From positions 638,914 to 702,913 of the forward strand of contig NZ_QHKO01000001.1 of NCBI RefSeq assembly GCF_003260125.1: a DNA stretch of 64,000 nucleotides, in the 5' to 3' direction. A model generated the notes under the pieces. The model was not told the origin of the DNA and made no database searches. It was given only the letters and a program-made list of their open reading frames with translations. This DNA is from Lujinxingia litoralis. GTDB lineage: Bacteria; Myxococcota_A; Bradymonadia; Bradymonadales; Bradymonadaceae. Of this stretch, positions 38,680 to 47,643 are shown one piece after another; position 1 is the stretch's first letter; each line of letters opens with the position of its first letter. Made by a program: the position numbers and the translations under genes.

Positions 38680-39789
38680 TCACTCCTGCGACGCGCATAC
38701 GGTCGCGGCGTGTCCGGCCGCGGCAAGGTCGTAACCAGGCATGAGCGAGGCCTCCGCTCGGAAGGTGGGTTGGTCGATAAGGTCGACAAAGCGAGCGACC
38801 GCTGGGCTCTCAAGACGGGACTCCGGAACGAGGAGTTCGAAGCGCTCCTCCGAAAGCGGGATGAACGTGAGCCCTTCGGCGATCGCAGCAGATTCAATCG
38901 CGACCCCTACATCCGCGATCCCCATCCGGACCAGCCGAGCGACCTCGGCATGATCGGCCGCCAGAAGGTCGGCTCGGGTCATATCCAGCCCGCCCGGATC
39001 GCCCACCGCACGCTCGAACACCTGACGAGCTCCGGAACCTGGCGAGCGCAACGCCCGGCGGACGTCATCGCGGCCCAGATCCGCGCCCGCCTGGAGTGAA
39101 AGCGGATTTCCGGGAGCCACGACGAGCCCCTGACGCCAGCGCGCAAGGTGAATAATCGCAGTATTTTGCCCCGGAAAGGCACGTCTTGCCGCTCGAGCGT
39201 GAGCCTCGGCATCCACCTCGCTGGCCAGATGCATTCCCGCGATATGCACCAGCCCCTGGGTCACAAGTTGGAGGGCTCGGCTGCTGTCAGCATGTATCCA
39301 GGTTGATCTGGCGTCGCGGTAGCGGCGGCCTAGACGCCCGGCCAACGCCCCGAGCAGCGGCGCACACCCCGCGATAAGAAGATTGCAATCCACGTCGGCC
39401 GAATCGCTCAGAAGTTCGACGAGCGCAGATGCTCGCGCCTCCTCCCTTTCCAGAACGACACCGTCCGCAGCACTACGTTCGTCCTGTAATGGATGCGCCA
39501 CAAGCGCGCCATCCACTCGCCCCACCACCACCCTCGTGGCGCATGGACTGGCGTCGGCCAGGCGAACTTGCACCACCGGGCCTCCCGAAAGCCGGAAGAG
39601 TTCATCCACCGAGCAACGGAGCGCCCTGGCAAGCAAGAGCGCCAGCGTCGTCGACGGGACCTGGCGGCCCGTCTCAATCGCGTTCAGCGTCTGACGAGAC
39701 ACCCCAATGCGGGCTGCCAACTCTGCCTGAGAGAGGCCGGCGGCCGTGCGCCTGTCGCGAACAAGAGAGATCGCAGTTGTGTCGTTCAA
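38680..39789 (-). CDS. XRE-type regulator with substrate-binding-protein domain
   Basis: 369 residues from a TTG at 39789 with GGAGG five bases upstream. The frame before it lacks similarity. The N-terminal HTH is RTAAGLSQAELAARIGVSRQ, then TLNAIETGRQVPS (~12-45). A C-terminal periplasmic-binding-protein-like domain (COG1910 type) follows, with IAGCAPLLGALAGRL, VAPGNPLSLQAGADL, GSGARQVFER and GIADVGVAIESAAIAEGLTFIPL. Such fusions sense oxyanions such as molybdate or small ligands in the cytosol. Two direct repeats just upstream are a candidate operator. It probably controls the downstream lipoprotein/porin pair. Confidence 0.82.
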   Translation of the reverse strand: MNDTTAISLVRDRRTAAGLSQAELAARIGVSRQTLNAIETGRQVPSTTLALLLARALRCSVDELFRLSGGPVVQVRLADASPCATRVVVGRVDGALVAHPLQDERSAADGVVLEREEARASALVELLSDSADVDCNLLIAGCAPLLGALAGRLGRRYRDARSTWIHADSSRALQLVTQGLVHIAGMHLASEVDAEAHARAARRAFPGQNTAIIHLARWRQGLVVAPGNPLSLQAGADLGRDDVRRALRSPGSGARQVFERAVGDPGGLDMTRADLLAADHAEVARLVRMGIADVGVAIESAAIAEGLTFIPLSEERFELLVPESRLESPAVARFVDLIDQPTFRAEASLMPGYDLAAAGHAATVCASQE

Positions 39790-39816
39790 GAAACCTCCGA
39801 GGTTGAGCCCCGGAGG

Positions 39817-39848
39817 ATGTAAAGCAACCCAGACAACATGTAAAGCAA
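39817..39848 (-). promoter_or_regulatory. Direct-repeat operator upstream of the XRE-PBP regulator
   Basis: ATGTAAAGCAA occurs at 39817-39827 and again at 39838-39848, exactly 21 bp apart (two helical turns). It ends 28 bases upstream of the TTG start of the regulator, suggesting cooperative autoregulation. Confidence 0.55.
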
Positions 39849-40152
39849 ACAAGACACGCAGCCACACGTCATTTTGCTCACGTCCCTCGCGAGGTCCTCC
39901 CCGAACGTGCGTCGCTCGCCACGCGACAAGGTGCCCCGGACTGCCCTTCCCAAGCCCCCTTCGCCCGGACACGGGGTGCGGCACGGGGGGCCTTTTCCGC
40001 ATGAACACAGGTTATGGTTGCGTGCCCCCTTATGAGGTTTTCGCCTCGTGGAACGACCGGCAGGCGCCGGGCCGGGCTTCTCGCAGAAGCCGGACCAAAC
40101 ACAAGATGATGTGGTTGACGCCCCCACAAGCCCACTATATACAGCCATCCGC

Positions 40153-40335
40153 TCTGGTGCTTCGCGATGCCTTCGCGAAGCTCAAGAGGGAATCCGGTGT
40201 GACTCCGGAGCTGCCCCGCAGCGGTATTCGAGAACGACCCCCACCAATGGCACTGGGCTTAAGCCTGGGAAGCGGTGGGCAGTAGGAGCTTCCATCAGGG
40301 AGCGCGCTCGTAAGCCCGAAGACCTGCCAGCGCCT
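40153..40335 (+). promoter_or_regulatory. Adenosylcobalamin riboswitch
   Basis: The sequence follows the cobalamin riboswitch consensus in order: GGTGC near 40156, AAGAGGGAATCCGGTGTGAC with GGAGCTGCCCCGCAGC (~40185-40222), a CACTGGG and CTGGGAAG segment (~40250), and the terminal GTAAGCCCGAAGACCTGCC (ending ~40330). It lies about 240 bases upstream of the class Ia RNR genes on the same strand, so it should repress this B12-independent RNR when cobalamin is plentiful. The region 40336-40575 contains several G/C hairpins that may form the expression platform. 39849-40152 shows no gene. Confidence 0.9.
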
Positions 40336-40575
40336 GGCGTGGGAGAGATACCCCGCGCCAGTTCGACCTGGGAACACTCGTGGGAGGTGAGCCTGGTCTC
40401 GACGGACACCTGTACTGTCGAGCCGACCTTGCCCCCCGAGCGATCCCTCCGCTCGCGGGAGCGAAGGTTGACCGGCGCCCTCCTCTTCGCAGGTACAGGT
40501 TGTCTGGTCCGAGTCGTTCGCCCCGCGCTTTAGAAACCGAGCGAGTTTCGCTCCGGAGAGTCGCGAGAGAGCACC

Positions 40576-42951
40576 ATGAACGACGCCCCTGCCCCCCCAG
40601 CCCCATCCACGCCCACCGCACAGAACCGGCACGTGCGTATCATGACGCGTGATGGCTCCCCTGAAAGCGTGAGCCTGGACCGGATCGTGGACGCGATCTC
40701 ACGATGCGCCGACGGCCTTGACCAGGTTGTTCCGCAGCGCGTCGCCCTTCGCACCATCGAGGGCATCTTTGACGGCGCGACCCAACGCGAACTCGAGGAC
40801 CTCTCGATTCAGGTCGCAGCCTCGCTGATGCTTGAAGAGCCCGAATACTCTCGCCTGGCTGCCAGGCTACTGGCGCAGCGCATGAGCGCCGATGTCGAGG
40901 CCGAGGGAGTCACCTCGTTCTCGCAAGGCATCTTCGCCGGACACGCAGTCGGGCGTTACAATGACCGCCTCCATCACTTTGTGCGTGCACACGCCCCTCA
41001 ACTCGATGCTCTCATCGCGCCAGAGCGCGATCACCTCTTTGAGTACTTCGGGCTGAAGACCTTGCACGACCGCTACCTGCTGCGAGACTCCGAGCACCAA
41101 CGCCTGTTGGAGCTGCCGCAGTACTTCTTTCTGCGCATTGCGTGCGCACTGAGCGAAGGGTTCGATGAGGCGCTCGAGCTCTACAACCTCCTCTCCAGGC
41201 TGGAGTATCTCCCCAGCTCCCCCACGCTCTTCAACGCCGGCACCTGCTACGAGCAACTCTCCAGCTGCTTTCTCCTCGACTCTCCAGCCGACGAACTCCC
41301 CGACATCTACCGCAGCTATACCGACGTCGCGATGCTCTCGAAGTTCTCCGGCGGCATCGGCATGGCCTTCCACCGCGTGCGCGCACGCGGCTCCCTCATA
41401 CGCAGCACCAACGGTCGCTCCAACGGTATCATCCCCTGGCTCAAAACACTGGATGCGTCCGTCGCCGCCGTGAACCAGGGCGGCAAGCGCAAGGGAGCCT
41501 GCTGCGTCTACCTGGAGCCCTGGCACGCGGATATCGAAGAGTTCCTGGAACTTCGTGACAACACCGGTGACGAGGCCGCACGCACGCATAACCTGAACAT
41601 CGCCAACTGGGTTCCTGATCTCTTCATGCGCCGCGTCGAAGCCGACGCAGACTGGAGCCTCTTTGATCCGAAACACGTCCCGGAGCTACCCGACCTCTAC
41701 GGCGACGCCTTCGAACAACGCTACGAAGAGGCCGAGCGGGCCGGACTCGCCAGCCGTACCATCAAAGCTCGTGATCTCTACGCACGCATGATTCGTACGC
41801 TGGCTCAGACCGGCAACGGGTGGATGACTTTTAAAGATCACGCCAACCGCGCCTGCAACCAGACCGCCCTCCCCGGACGAACTGTTCACCTCTCCAACCT
41901 TTGCACGGAGATCATTGAGGTGACCTCCGGAGAAGAGACCGCCGTCTGCAACCTGGGCTCGATCAATCTGGCCCGACACACCCGAATCGACTCCACGGGA
42001 GAGGTCCACTTTGACTTCGACCAGCTCGCCGCGACCGTACGACGAGCGGTGCGCCAGCTCGATCGGGTGATCGATCTCAACTACTACCCGATTCCCTCCA
42101 CAGCAGCGTCAAACTCGCGTTGGCGCCCGGTCGGACTCGGACTCATGGGCCTGCAGGACGTGTTTTTTCAGATGCGTCTGCCCTTCGACAGTCCCCGGGC
42201 GCGCACTCTCTCCCAACACATCTCCGAAGAAATCTACTTTAACGCCCTGACCACCTCCCTCGAACTCGCCGCAGAACTCGGCCCCCACGCCGCGTTTGAT
42301 GAAACCCGTGCCGCCCGTGGGGAGCTCCAGTTTGATGCGTGGAACGTGACGCCAAGCGAGCCCGAACGCTGGGAGCGTCTGCGCGCAAAGATTCAGCAGG
42401 TGGGGCTGCGCAACTCTCTGCTCTGCGCCGTCGCCCCGACCGCCACCATCGCCTCGATCGCCGGCTGCTTCGAGTGCATCGAGCCCCAGGTCTCAAACCT
42501 CTTCAAACGCGAAACCCTCTCCGGCGACTTCCTCCAGGTAAACCGCTACCTGGTCGCCGAACTCAAACAACTCGGGCGCTGGGACGACGAGATGCGTGAC
42601 CGCCTTAAGGAGAGCGAAGGCTCAGTCCAGGCCATCGATGCGCTCCCCGACGAACTGCGGGCTCTCTTTCGAACCGCCTGGGAACTCCCGATGCGCTCGT
42701 TGATCGATATGGCCGCCGACCGCGGCGCGTTCATCGACCAGAGCCAGTCGCTCAACCTCTTCATCGAGAGTCCGACGATCGGACAACTCTCGTCGATGTA
42801 CTTCTACGCCTGGAAACGCGGTCTGAAGACGACCTACTACCTGCGCTCTCGGCCGGCCACCCGGATCGCCCGGGCGACCCGGCGTACCCCCGACGCCGCG
42901 GCGGTGGCGTGCTCACTCGAAAACCCTGACATCTGCGAGGCCTGCCAATGA
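40576..42951 (+). CDS. nrdA: Ribonucleoside-diphosphate reductase, alpha subunit (class Ia)
   Basis: 791 residues. An N-terminal ATP-cone (~18-110, regulatory) precedes the ten-stranded barrel. Active-site residues are visible: Cys in EQLSSCFLLDSP, the thiyl Cys443 in HLSNLCTEI with its Asn and Glu, and the third Cys in AVCNLGS. The C-terminal CEAC pair reduces the active site through thioredoxin or glutaredoxin. PTATIAS is also present. It reduces ribonucleotides to deoxyribonucleotides with the NrdB radical subunit. It overlaps nrdB by ATGA. Control by the upstream riboswitch is expected, which implies a B12-dependent (class II) RNR elsewhere in the genome. Confidence 0.97.
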   Translation: MNDAPAPPAPSTPTAQNRHVRIMTRDGSPESVSLDRIVDAISRCADGLDQVVPQRVALRTIEGIFDGATQRELEDLSIQVAASLMLEEPEYSRLAARLLAQRMSADVEAEGVTSFSQGIFAGHAVGRYNDRLHHFVRAHAPQLDALIAPERDHLFEYFGLKTLHDRYLLRDSEHQRLLELPQYFFLRIACALSEGFDEALELYNLLSRLEYLPSSPTLFNAGTCYEQLSSCFLLDSPADELPDIYRSYTDVAMLSKFSGGIGMAFHRVRARGSLIRSTNGRSNGIIPWLKTLDASVAAVNQGGKRKGACCVYLEPWHADIEEFLELRDNTGDEAARTHNLNIANWVPDLFMRRVEADADWSLFDPKHVPELPDLYGDAFEQRYEEAERAGLASRTIKARDLYARMIRTLAQTGNGWMTFKDHANRACNQTALPGRTVHLSNLCTEIIEVTSGEETAVCNLGSINLARHTRIDSTGEVHFDFDQLAATVRRAVRQLDRVIDLNYYPIPSTAASNSRWRPVGLGLMGLQDVFFQMRLPFDSPRARTLSQHISEEIYFNALTTSLELAAELGPHAAFDETRAARGELQFDAWNVTPSEPERWERLRAKIQQVGLRNSLLCAVAPTATIASIAGCFECIEPQVSNLFKRETLSGDFLQVNRYLVAELKQLGRWDDEMRDRLKESEGSVQAIDALPDELRALFRTAWELPMRSLIDMAADRGAFIDQSQSLNLFIESPTIGQLSSMYFYAWKRGLKTTYYLRSRPATRIARATRRTPDAAAVACSLENPDICEACQ

Positions 42952-43967
42952 CCACACAACGCCCCCGACACCTGCTCGACCCGGGTTTCTGCCTGACCCT
43001 GCGTCCGATGAACTACCCGGCCTTCTACGAGATGTACCGCGACGCCATCAAAAACACCTGGACCGTCGAAGAGGTCGACTTCTCCACCGACGTCAACGAC
43101 CTTCGGGACAAACTCACCCCGGCCGAAAAACACCTGGTGCAACGCCTCGTCGCGTTCTTCGCGACCGGCGACTCCATCGTGGCCAACAACCTCGTGCTCA
43201 ACCTCTATCAACACATCAACGCCCCCGAGGCGCGGATGTACCTCTCCCGACAACTCTACGAGGAAGCCCTGCACGTCCAGTTTTACCTGACGCTGCTGGA
43301 CACCTACGTGCCCGACCCCGCAGATCGCCACGCCGCTTTTGCTGCCATCGAGAACATCCCCTCCATTCGCACCAAGGCCGAGTTTTGCATGCGATGGATA
43401 GACTCGATCGACGAGCTCGATCGCCTGGAGACCCGTGCTCACCGGCGTCAATTTCTACTCAACCTTATTTGTTTCGCCGCCTGCATCGAAGGACTCTTCT
43501 TCTTCGGCGCCTTCGCCTACGTGTACTACCTCCGATCTCGCGGGCTACTCCACGGACTGGCCGCAGGCACCAGCTGGGTCTTTCGCGACGAGAGCGCACA
43601 CATGGCCTTTGCCTTCGAGGTCGTTCAGACCGTACGTCGAGAGGAGCCCGAACTCTTCGACGCCTCGCTCACCGACGACGTCCACACCATGCTGCGTGAA
43701 GCCGTCGCCTGTGAGACACAATTCGCCGAAGACCTCCTGGGTAGCGGCGTCGCCGGGCTGACCGTGGCCGACATTCGCGCCTACCTCGAGCACTGCGCCG
43801 ATCAACGCCTGCACACCCTCGGGATGCCCGCGCTCTACGGCACGAAGAACCCGCTCGCGTTCATGGAGCTGCAAGATGTGCAAGAGGTCACGAACTTCTT
43901 CGAGCGCCGTGTCTCTGCCTATCAAGTTGCCGTCGGCGGCGAAGTGAGCTTCGACGAAACCTTCTAA
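42948..43967 (+). CDS. nrdB: Ribonucleoside-diphosphate reductase, beta subunit (class Ia)
   Basis: 339 residues. The diiron ligands are in GDSIVANNL, EEALHVQF and RDESAHMAFAFE. The radical tyrosine sits four residues after the His of EEALHVQFY, the class Ia position, so this is not a tyrosine-lacking class Ic protein. The tail, VSAYQVAVGGEVSFDETF, matches the alpha-binding C-terminus. The gene starts inside the last four bases of nrdA (ATGA), giving coupled translation. A large inverted repeat follows downstream. Confidence 0.97.
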   Translation: MTTQRPRHLLDPGFCLTLRPMNYPAFYEMYRDAIKNTWTVEEVDFSTDVNDLRDKLTPAEKHLVQRLVAFFATGDSIVANNLVLNLYQHINAPEARMYLSRQLYEEALHVQFYLTLLDTYVPDPADRHAAFAAIENIPSIRTKAEFCMRWIDSIDELDRLETRAHRRQFLLNLICFAACIEGLFFFGAFAYVYYLRSRGLLHGLAAGTSWVFRDESAHMAFAFEVVQTVRREEPELFDASLTDDVHTMLREAVACETQFAEDLLGSGVAGLTVADIRAYLEHCADQRLHTLGMPALYGTKNPLAFMELQDVQEVTNFFERRVSAYQVAVGGEVSFDETF

Positions 43968-43983
43968 GCGCCCGACCAGCTCC

Positions 43984-44043
43984 GCCGGTGAACCAGGGAG
44001 CAGCTCCGCGCCTCGACGTGCGCTGCCCCCTGGCGTCACCGGC
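43984..44043. terminator. Large hairpin between convergent genes
   Basis: GCCGGTGA (43984-43991) pairs with TCACCGGC (44036-44043) and inner CCAGGG with CCCTGG, giving a long imperfect stem just after nrdB. There is no T run. It serves as a probable bidirectional terminator for nrdB and the convergent methyltransferase. Confidence 0.6.
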
Positions 44044-44117
44044 GAACGAAGGGAACGAGCGGATAAACCCAATGCTGGGCCGGCAGGATGTTTGCTGGCG
44101 CGGCGGGGACCGGACCG

Positions 44118-44813
44118 TCAGGCCTCGACGCGTTGCGAGCGTACAAGGCGACGTCCTACCACATTGAAACATCGAAAAAACTCTTCGTGAACCTGCATGT
44201 GCGCAGCGCCAGCAAGCTCCTCAAAGCGTGACCGCTCCAGCATGTGAAAACCATGAGTGAGTCGCGCCTTGAGGAGTTCGAGCCGGTCGGCACTCACTCC
44301 GGAGGCGCTTGAACATTTCAGATGTGCGTCTACCAGTAGCGAGCCCTCATGAGTGGAGCACTCAATCTCCGTCACTAAGGCCGAGGCGCCGTGGGCCATT
44401 GCCCCTGCGATGTCACAGAGAAAAGAGGCCCGAGCCCCGTCGTCCGGGATCAGGTGCCCCACAAGCGTTGACACCACCGCATCGTAGGGCTGCTCCACGA
44501 CAAACCTGTTGAGTTCGCACGCATTCACCCGAACCCGAGACTCCAGGCCTGCCTTCCGAATCGCAGTCGCCGCATGCTCAATCATCTCACTGGAGGGGTC
44601 GACGCAGTCCACCTCGCATCCGGCGAACGTACGAGCCACGGCAATCGCCTCGGTGCCAGTACCACACCCCACAACGAGTATCCGCCGAGGGTTTGTGCAT
44701 GCAGCCCGAAGCATCGCGGGTATCACGGCATGAAGCACATCATACCCGGGCACAAGCGCACGAATCTGCCGCTCGTAACGTGTGGCGTCATCAAAGCTCT
44801 TGGGACGAGTCAT
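44118..44813 (-). CDS. Class I SAM methyltransferase
   Basis: 231 residues from the ATG at 44813, with GGAGG upstream. Motif I is ILVVGCGTGTEAIAVAR (~45-61), followed by VDCVDPSSEMIEHA (acidic motif II) and the substrate-side YDAVVSTLVGHLIPDD segment. This is the pattern of small soluble methyltransferases acting on small molecules. The C-terminal half is less conserved. The substrate is unknown. It lies downstream of repeat array C. Confidence 0.85.
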   Translation of the reverse strand: MTRPKSFDDATRYERQIRALVPGYDVLHAVIPAMLRAACTNPRRILVVGCGTGTEAIAVARTFAGCEVDCVDPSSEMIEHAATAIRKAGLESRVRVNACELNRFVVEQPYDAVVSTLVGHLIPDDGARASFLCDIAGAMAHGASALVTEIECSTHEGSLLVDAHLKCSSASGVSADRLELLKARLTHGFHMLERSRFEELAGAAHMQVHEEFFRCFNVVGRRLVRSQRVEA

Positions 44814-45689
44814 CGTTTGCCTCCTATCTGTTCTGAAACGTCGCTGGAACGCCCTTCGTCCTACCACTAACACGCCGAACGTAACTTCGTCGGCCTTCCC
44901 CCCCCTCGTCCCCGAGGCCCAAAACACGAGCGCAGCCGATGTAAACGAGTTTCTGAAACCCAAAACACGTTCGCAGCCGATGCAAAAGCGACTTCTCGGC
45001 TCGGTACCGCGTTAACAGCCCATGCAAACGCTTTTTTAAGCTCGAAAACACGTTCGCAGCCGACGCACACGAGTTTTACGCAGCTCGGATCACGCTCGCA
45101 GCCCCTGCAATCATGTTTTAGCCCGGAAAATCCCCTTCGCAGCCCCTGCAAACATGTTTTAGCCCGGAAAATCCCCTTCGCATCACCTGCAATCATGTTT
45201 TAGCCCGGAAAATCCCCTTCGCATCGCCTGCAATCATGTTTTAGCCCGGAAAATCGCGACTACGCCGACGAGGTATGGAGTTGCTCCCAGAAAACCCTCG
45301 TCGTGGCGCCTTCAAACGCAAGCGGTCCTCGATCATACGGCCTGTCAACCGGCCTCACTGATTGCTCTAGCGTCCACTCAGCGCCTTAGAGATCCGGCCC
45401 CTACGGGACGCTATCAGCCCCTTCCAACGTCGCCTCCTCTGCCCCCCTTTACGCGGCCGCGATGCGAGGTTTTCCAGCCGCGGAACGCTCTCGGACACTG
45501 CTGCGCCGAGTTGCACGCCGTGCCGGTCGATGCAAGTATTCGCGCACAGTCCATCCACCGAGATATCTGCGCGGGAAGACTCTAGCGGGCAGGCCTGAAG
45601 GTTCGACCTGAGGCGACAAGCCCGAGCACACTCGAATTCCGCCCCTGGCGAGGACAGGAGTGCGCCGCGCGACACATGGGGAGAGCACG
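44814..45689. repeat. Intergenic region with repeat array C (41-bp unit)
   Basis: From 44931 to 45260 eight units repeat at 41-42 bp, starting at 44931, 44972, 45014, 45055, 45097, 45138, 45179 and 45220. The core CGCAGCCnnTGCAAACGnGTTTT is the same family as array B. The last four are nearly identical (ATGTTTTAGCCCGGAAAA shared), the first four vary outside the core. The flanks 44814-44930 and 45261-45689 hold no recognisable gene. Confidence 0.9.
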
Positions 45690-47483
45690 ATGCAGCAACG
45701 ATCGATTCTATTCGCACTGACGTTGACGATGGCAGTCGCCTGCTCCTCCGGCGATTCCCCTGCTCCTCCTATCAACACACCTGATACCTCCTTGCCGGAC
45801 GACACCGGCGCGCAAGAGGACGCGGATAGTGGCCCCCCTATTGATGGCGGTAGCGACGGCGGCAACGATGCTGGCGATGACGCGGGCACCGACAGCGGTC
45901 CCGATGGTGACACAGACGGTGGTACCGACGGCGGCACAAATCCCCAGCCAGAACCTCTGGGCCCGCGCCCGACGCCCGGATTGATGAGCACACCGGCGCC
46001 AAGCCCCGAGTGTTCTACCGACGGTGCGCAGTACTATGTCGCCAACGCCCCCACCAACGGCGACGGCTCTCAGGCCAGCCCCTTCAACACCATCCAGGAA
46101 GCACTCAACCTGGCAATGCCCGGCGACACGGTCTGGGTGATGCCCGGCGAGTATGACGTCACGACCCGAACCCACACGGCTCGGGATGGTACGGCGGATG
46201 AGCGCATCTGCCTGAGAGCCTTCGACCCTGATGACCGCCCGGTCCTGACGCGCGCCGGCGAGTACGGCGGGGAGTTCTTCCTGATCAAGCATCAGTACTT
46301 CGTTCTGGACGGGTTTGTGCTGGATGGGAACTACGCCGCCGACGACTTTGCGGCCCGCTATGAGAACTCCGACACGCCGGGCGGCCCCCGAGAACGCGCC
46401 TTCCGAAGCATGATTGCCGTTACTCACTGGGGCACCTGCAACGGCTCGCCGGAGTCCCCCTCGTCCTCTGAGGTGTACTACGACTACAACGGCGACCACG
46501 CCATCATTCGAAATGTGTCGATGGGGCACAACCAGGTCGACTGCCTGCACATCGCCGCCGACGATGTGCTCGTTGAAAACTCCGAGATCCACCATTGCCT
46601 GCGCGGGACCTTTGATACCCAGGTCGACTCTCATTGCGTCGCTGTCACCCATGCCCGTGATGTGCGCTTGAATCACGTCGACATCCACCATTGCAGCGGC
46701 GACAGCCTCCAGGTGGACGCCGACATCTACAACAAATGCGGCACGCAGCAGTGGGATAACCTTCGCATCGAGAACACTCGCCTCTGGACCTCAGCCTTGC
46801 AGGGGCAACATGCCGGCTGGAACGATGGCGAAAACCCCGGCGAAAACGGCATCGACACCAAGACCTTCGAGACCCCGGAGCACCGCGTTTTGCGTCCGCG
46901 CGTCTCCCTGGTCAACGTCGAGGCCTTCGGGTGGGATAACAGCGGCTACATCTCAACGCGAGCTGTCTTCAACGTGAAGTACCGTGTGGACTGGACGATG
47001 GATGGCATCAACATCCACGGCAACCAGTACGCGTTCCGCATCCGCGGCGGATACAACAACGAGCCCCAGGGCTCGGCGACCCTTCATATGGCCAACGTGC
47101 TTGCCTACGACAACGACAACGTGGCGCGCATCGAGCGCTACGTGGAAGATCTGCACATCTACAACAGCACCTTCGCCAACAACGCCAATCTCTTTCAACA
47201 CGCGGACTGTCCCGACGACCTCTGCTACGACACCGACACCTACGAGATGTTCAACAGCCTCTTCCTCGGCGATCTTGCGGTCGAAGGAGAAGGCAGCACG
47301 AGCAACGCAGGCGTCACCGCCGACTGCTTCGTCGATGCGGCGAATCACGACTACCAACTCGCCGCAGGATGTTCAGCGATCAATGCCGGTGTAGACGTCG
47401 CAGAAGTCGTGGAGGACATCGCCGGCAACCTGCGGCCGGCCGGCGCCTATGACATCGGAGCGTACGAGCATCAGGCGGACTAA
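45690..47483 (+). CDS. Parallel beta-helix lipoprotein with Asp/Gly-rich linker
   Basis: 597 residues from the ATG at 45690, after GGGGAGAG. The lipobox is VACSS, with the modified Cys at residue 18. A ~60-residue Asp/Gly/Thr-rich linker (GGSDGGNDAGDD) is typical of surface lipoproteins in this lineage. The rest is a right-handed parallel beta-helix: ANAPTNGDGSQASPFNTIQEALN opens the DUF1565-like unit, then repeated NVSMGHNQVDCLHI and ENSEIHHCLRG rungs. The tail GSYDIGAYEHQ is the canonical end of choice-of-anchor/PbH1 proteins. It is likely a surface carbohydrate-active or adhesive protein. No catalytic residues are clear. Confidence 0.82.
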   Translation: MQQRSILFALTLTMAVACSSGDSPAPPINTPDTSLPDDTGAQEDADSGPPIDGGSDGGNDAGDDAGTDSGPDGDTDGGTDGGTNPQPEPLGPRPTPGLMSTPAPSPECSTDGAQYYVANAPTNGDGSQASPFNTIQEALNLAMPGDTVWVMPGEYDVTTRTHTARDGTADERICLRAFDPDDRPVLTRAGEYGGEFFLIKHQYFVLDGFVLDGNYAADDFAARYENSDTPGGPRERAFRSMIAVTHWGTCNGSPESPSSSEVYYDYNGDHAIIRNVSMGHNQVDCLHIAADDVLVENSEIHHCLRGTFDTQVDSHCVAVTHARDVRLNHVDIHHCSGDSLQVDADIYNKCGTQQWDNLRIENTRLWTSALQGQHAGWNDGENPGENGIDTKTFETPEHRVLRPRVSLVNVEAFGWDNSGYISTRAVFNVKYRVDWTMDGINIHGNQYAFRIRGGYNNEPQGSATLHMANVLAYDNDNVARIERYVEDLHIYNSTFANNANLFQHADCPDDLCYDTDTYEMFNSLFLGDLAVEGEGSTSNAGVTADCFVDAANHDYQLAAGCSAINAGVDVAEVVEDIAGNLRPAGAYDIGAYEHQAD

Positions 47484-47486
47484 ACA

Positions 47487-47529
47487 CGAGTCCCCCTTCG
47501 CGCGCTCCTGACGCGCGAAGGGGGACTCG
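47487..47529. terminator. Perfect 18-bp hairpin after the beta-helix gene
   Basis: CGAGTCCCCCTTCGCGCG (47487-47504) pairs perfectly with its complement (47512-47529) around a 7-base loop, only four bases beyond the stop. There is no T run, so termination is inferred from strength and position. The convergent SDR gene is on the other side. Confidence 0.75.
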
Positions 47530-47643
47530 CCGTGGCACCGTTGCCGCTTGAGCACGGGTCCACTGGACGGGCAAGCCAACCAGGGTGGAGCAGCCTTTTG
47601 TAACGCGCTCCCGTGGTTGAGGCCCACGTCGCGGAGGTCGCCA

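Noticed and set aside
39960..40010. Third copy of the paralog leader near 39980
   Set aside because: A partial ACGGGGGGCC resemblance without the -10, the CTCGCTGT block or a downstream paralog.
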